A stretch of DNA of 64,000 nt from Physcomitrium patens (taxonomy: Eukaryota; Streptophyta; Bryopsida; Funariales; Funariaceae), in the NCBI RefSeq assembly GCF_000002425.4, contig NC_037254.1:6120144-6184143 (forward strand). Direction: 5' to 3'. The position numbers and the translations under genes are program-made. Under the pieces are notes generated by a model that had not been told where the DNA came from, did not search any database, and saw only the letters and a list, made by a program, of their open reading frames with translations. Each line of letters opens with the position of its first letter. Positions within the stretch are counted from its first letter, which is position 1. Positions 62,065-64,000 of this stretch are shown here, one piece after another.

Positions 62065-63100
62065 ATGGATGCTACTCTCAATGGAAAAGAGAATAGATTT
62101 GTAACCATGGGAGATCTTCATGAGCTTATCAATACTCTAAGAGTGGAAATCTTACGTATTTCCAATGTGAATCATGGAAGTACTATGCCTACGCATATAG
62201 AAGAAGTTTAGAGTGTACGGCAAGAAGTTGTGCAGTTGAAAGAAGCAAGTAGATCAAAGTCACAACCAAATCCAAGGAGTTTTGTTTCTATAAGTATTAC
62301 AAGGACAAGGATTAGTATGCCTAAGAAGTTTGATGGAACAAGATCAAAATTTTCTAGGATTTTTACAACAATTCAAGCTCTATCTAAGGTTGCATCCTTT
62401 CTAGTATCCTGATGGATTTACCTAAGTCAGATTCATAGGTGCACTACTATTAGGAAGTGCTCTTTCTTAGTTTGCATCTTTAATAGAAAAAGATTCACAA
62501 CTCCTTTATGATTTGAATTCATTCCTAGAAGTGTTTACGACCACATTTGGAGAAAGTGATCGAGAACAAGTAGCAGAGACTAAGCTTTTATCCTTATAGC
62601 AAGGATTATAATCAGCCACTATATATGCTGTCAAATTCCAAAACCTCGTTTGCAACGTGGACTAGAACGAGAAAGCACTTATCAACCAATTTTGATATGG
62701 ATTGAAGGATAGCATCAAAGATTTCTTATAAACAATATCGAAAGTAGAATCTTTGAAATAATTTATTACTCAAGCCATTGCATGACACAATCGTTTATTT
62801 GAAAGGTGTCAAGAACAAAGATTTGGTTGAAGAGGAATAAATCAAATAATAGCGGCAGTTCCCAAGTTTTTTAAAACATATTTGTCAAAGTCAGAACCAA
62901 TATAGATTGATATAATACGTTTTAAACCTCTCACAAAGCAAGAAAAGACTTGATGTTGGTAAAAGGGATTGTGTTTATATTATGGAGAAGCTAAGCATAC
63001 TACTCAATATTTTCCAAAGAAGCAACACAATTACAAAATGAGGAGTACAATTACCAAAGAAGATAATATGTCAGAAAACAAGTTTCTCTAGCTACAATAG
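62065..63100 (+). pseudogene. A5 gag, decayed
   Basis: From the ATG at 62065, remnants of the same gag as A4 are readable: MPKKFDGTRSKFS near 62310-62350, capsid fragments to about 62830, and the zinc knuckle (CLYYGEAKHTTQ, second Cys to Tyr) near 62970-63000. It ends with the same CTACAATAG as A4 at 63092-63100. Stops and frame breaks are frequent. Confidence 0.75.
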
Positions 63101-64000
63101 GGACCGTGCGGCTAGAATTATAAGCAATACCTAGTAAAGGTCCTATCCTCTCTTCAGACCTCTCACCTTGTTTTATAATAGAAGTATATTTAGGACCTAA
63201 TAATTACAAAGTCTTTGCCTTGTTAGATTCAAAAGCCTCAGCATGTTTTATAGATGAAGATTTTGCCAAAAATCAAAAAATAATTTTAATGAAGAAAGTT
63301 AAATCCGTACATGTAGAAGTCATAGATGGTTGTTTATTGTCTTTTGGAAATGTTACCCATGAAACTATTCCTTTAGATATAGCAATTAAAGATCATAACA
63401 ACGTAGTAGTATTTAATGTAATAAAATCTCCCTCTAATTTGGTTATTTTAGGATTATCATGGCTAAAAATATATAACCCTCAAATAAATTGGATTTTTCA
63501 TAACCTTAACTTTTTTGATAGTATAATCCAAGATTGCATTAGCAAAGTAGAAGTACGTAAGTCCAGTACGTCCAAACCTTTACTAGTAGGTGCAAAAGCT
63601 TTCATGCATGCTACAAAAGAAGGATTATCTTTTGCTATATATGCTACACCCATTTCTAATGGTGAAATAATGTCGAGTAGTATTCCTAAGCAACATCAAA
63701 AATTCTAAGGCGTTTTTGAAAAGAAGAATGTAGATATTCTCTTCAAGCATCAATCTTATGATTGTTCAATTCATCTATAAGAAAGAGCTCAACTACCATT
63801 CGAATCAATCTATGGCTTATTGCAGAATAAGTTGGTTGCATTAAAAGAGTATATTGATGAGAATTTGGTAAAGAACTTCATATGCCATTCTAAATCTCCA
63901 GCCGGGGCTCATATCTTATTTGTAAAGAAGAAAGATGGATCTCTACAAATGTGTGTGGATTATCGAAGACTCAACAAGATCACCATCAAAAATAGGTATC
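63101..64000 (+). pseudogene. A5 pol: protease and start of RT, runs off the window
   Basis: The protease motif reads LLDSKASACF at about 63217-63246, where A4 has DSGA. The catalytic Gly is lost, so the enzyme would be dead. A 162-codon frame (63220-63708) covers the protease and the protease-RT linker. RT begins near 63880 with [35 protein letters not shown], the RT fingers, and is cut by the window edge. This copy retains the linker and RT region that A4 lacks. Confidence 0.85.

Overview
The window looks like nuclear DNA of a land plant, most probably a moss of the Physcomitrium type. This rests on three spliced or plant-specific genes (a plastid CBSX protein, a DUF3511 protein, and an RSL-type bHLH whose domain resembles moss members), tRNA-iMet-primed LTR retrotransposons, and a chromodomain Ty3/Gypsy element like the moss RLG1 elements. 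The species is inferred, not proven. No prokaryotic operons, CRISPR arrays, rRNA or tRNA genes were seen.

Layout. 1-10,346 is a nest of decayed Gypsy elements: a minus-strand family A LTR (1-416), a plus-strand family A pol (417-3623), and that element's 3' LTR split by a family B element (3806-9968). 10,347-12,750 is AT-rich and unassigned. 13,314-16,569 is the eight-exon CBSX gene. 17,100-20,860 is AT-rich. 20,870-22,033 is a decayed Copia RT/RNase H, followed by a short GC-rich island with coding-like stretches on both strands. 22,898-27,797 is a minus-strand Copia element with short LTRs and a perfect primer-binding site. 30,628-30,876 is a DUF3511 gene on the minus strand, followed by a GC-rich upstream region with a heat-shock element. 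31,985-33,350 is a large fold-back element, and 36,064-36,281 is a MITE-like fold-back. 37,261-40,860 has balanced base composition but no intact recognised gene. 40,909-44,024 is the four-coding-exon RSL-type bHLH gene on the minus strand, with a pyrimidine-rich region upstream up to about 46,200. 49,530-64,000 is a second nest: family C interrupted by family A, interrupted by a family B LTR, interrupted by the best preserved family A element (55,400-60,822, 5-bp target-site duplication TATCA).

How the pieces relate. Host genes sit in islands of normal base composition. Transposon islands are very AT-rich, and their coding motifs are mostly broken by C-to-T and G-to-A changes (for example RT YLDD to YLNN, Trp and Gln codons to stops). 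That is the expected decay of heavily methylated DNA. The host genes are unrelated in function: plastid thioredoxin regulation (CBSX), an unknown small protein (DUF3511) and a developmental transcription factor (RSL-type bHLH). Exon models were derived by eye from splice signals, reading phase and domain continuity, and have not been checked against transcripts.
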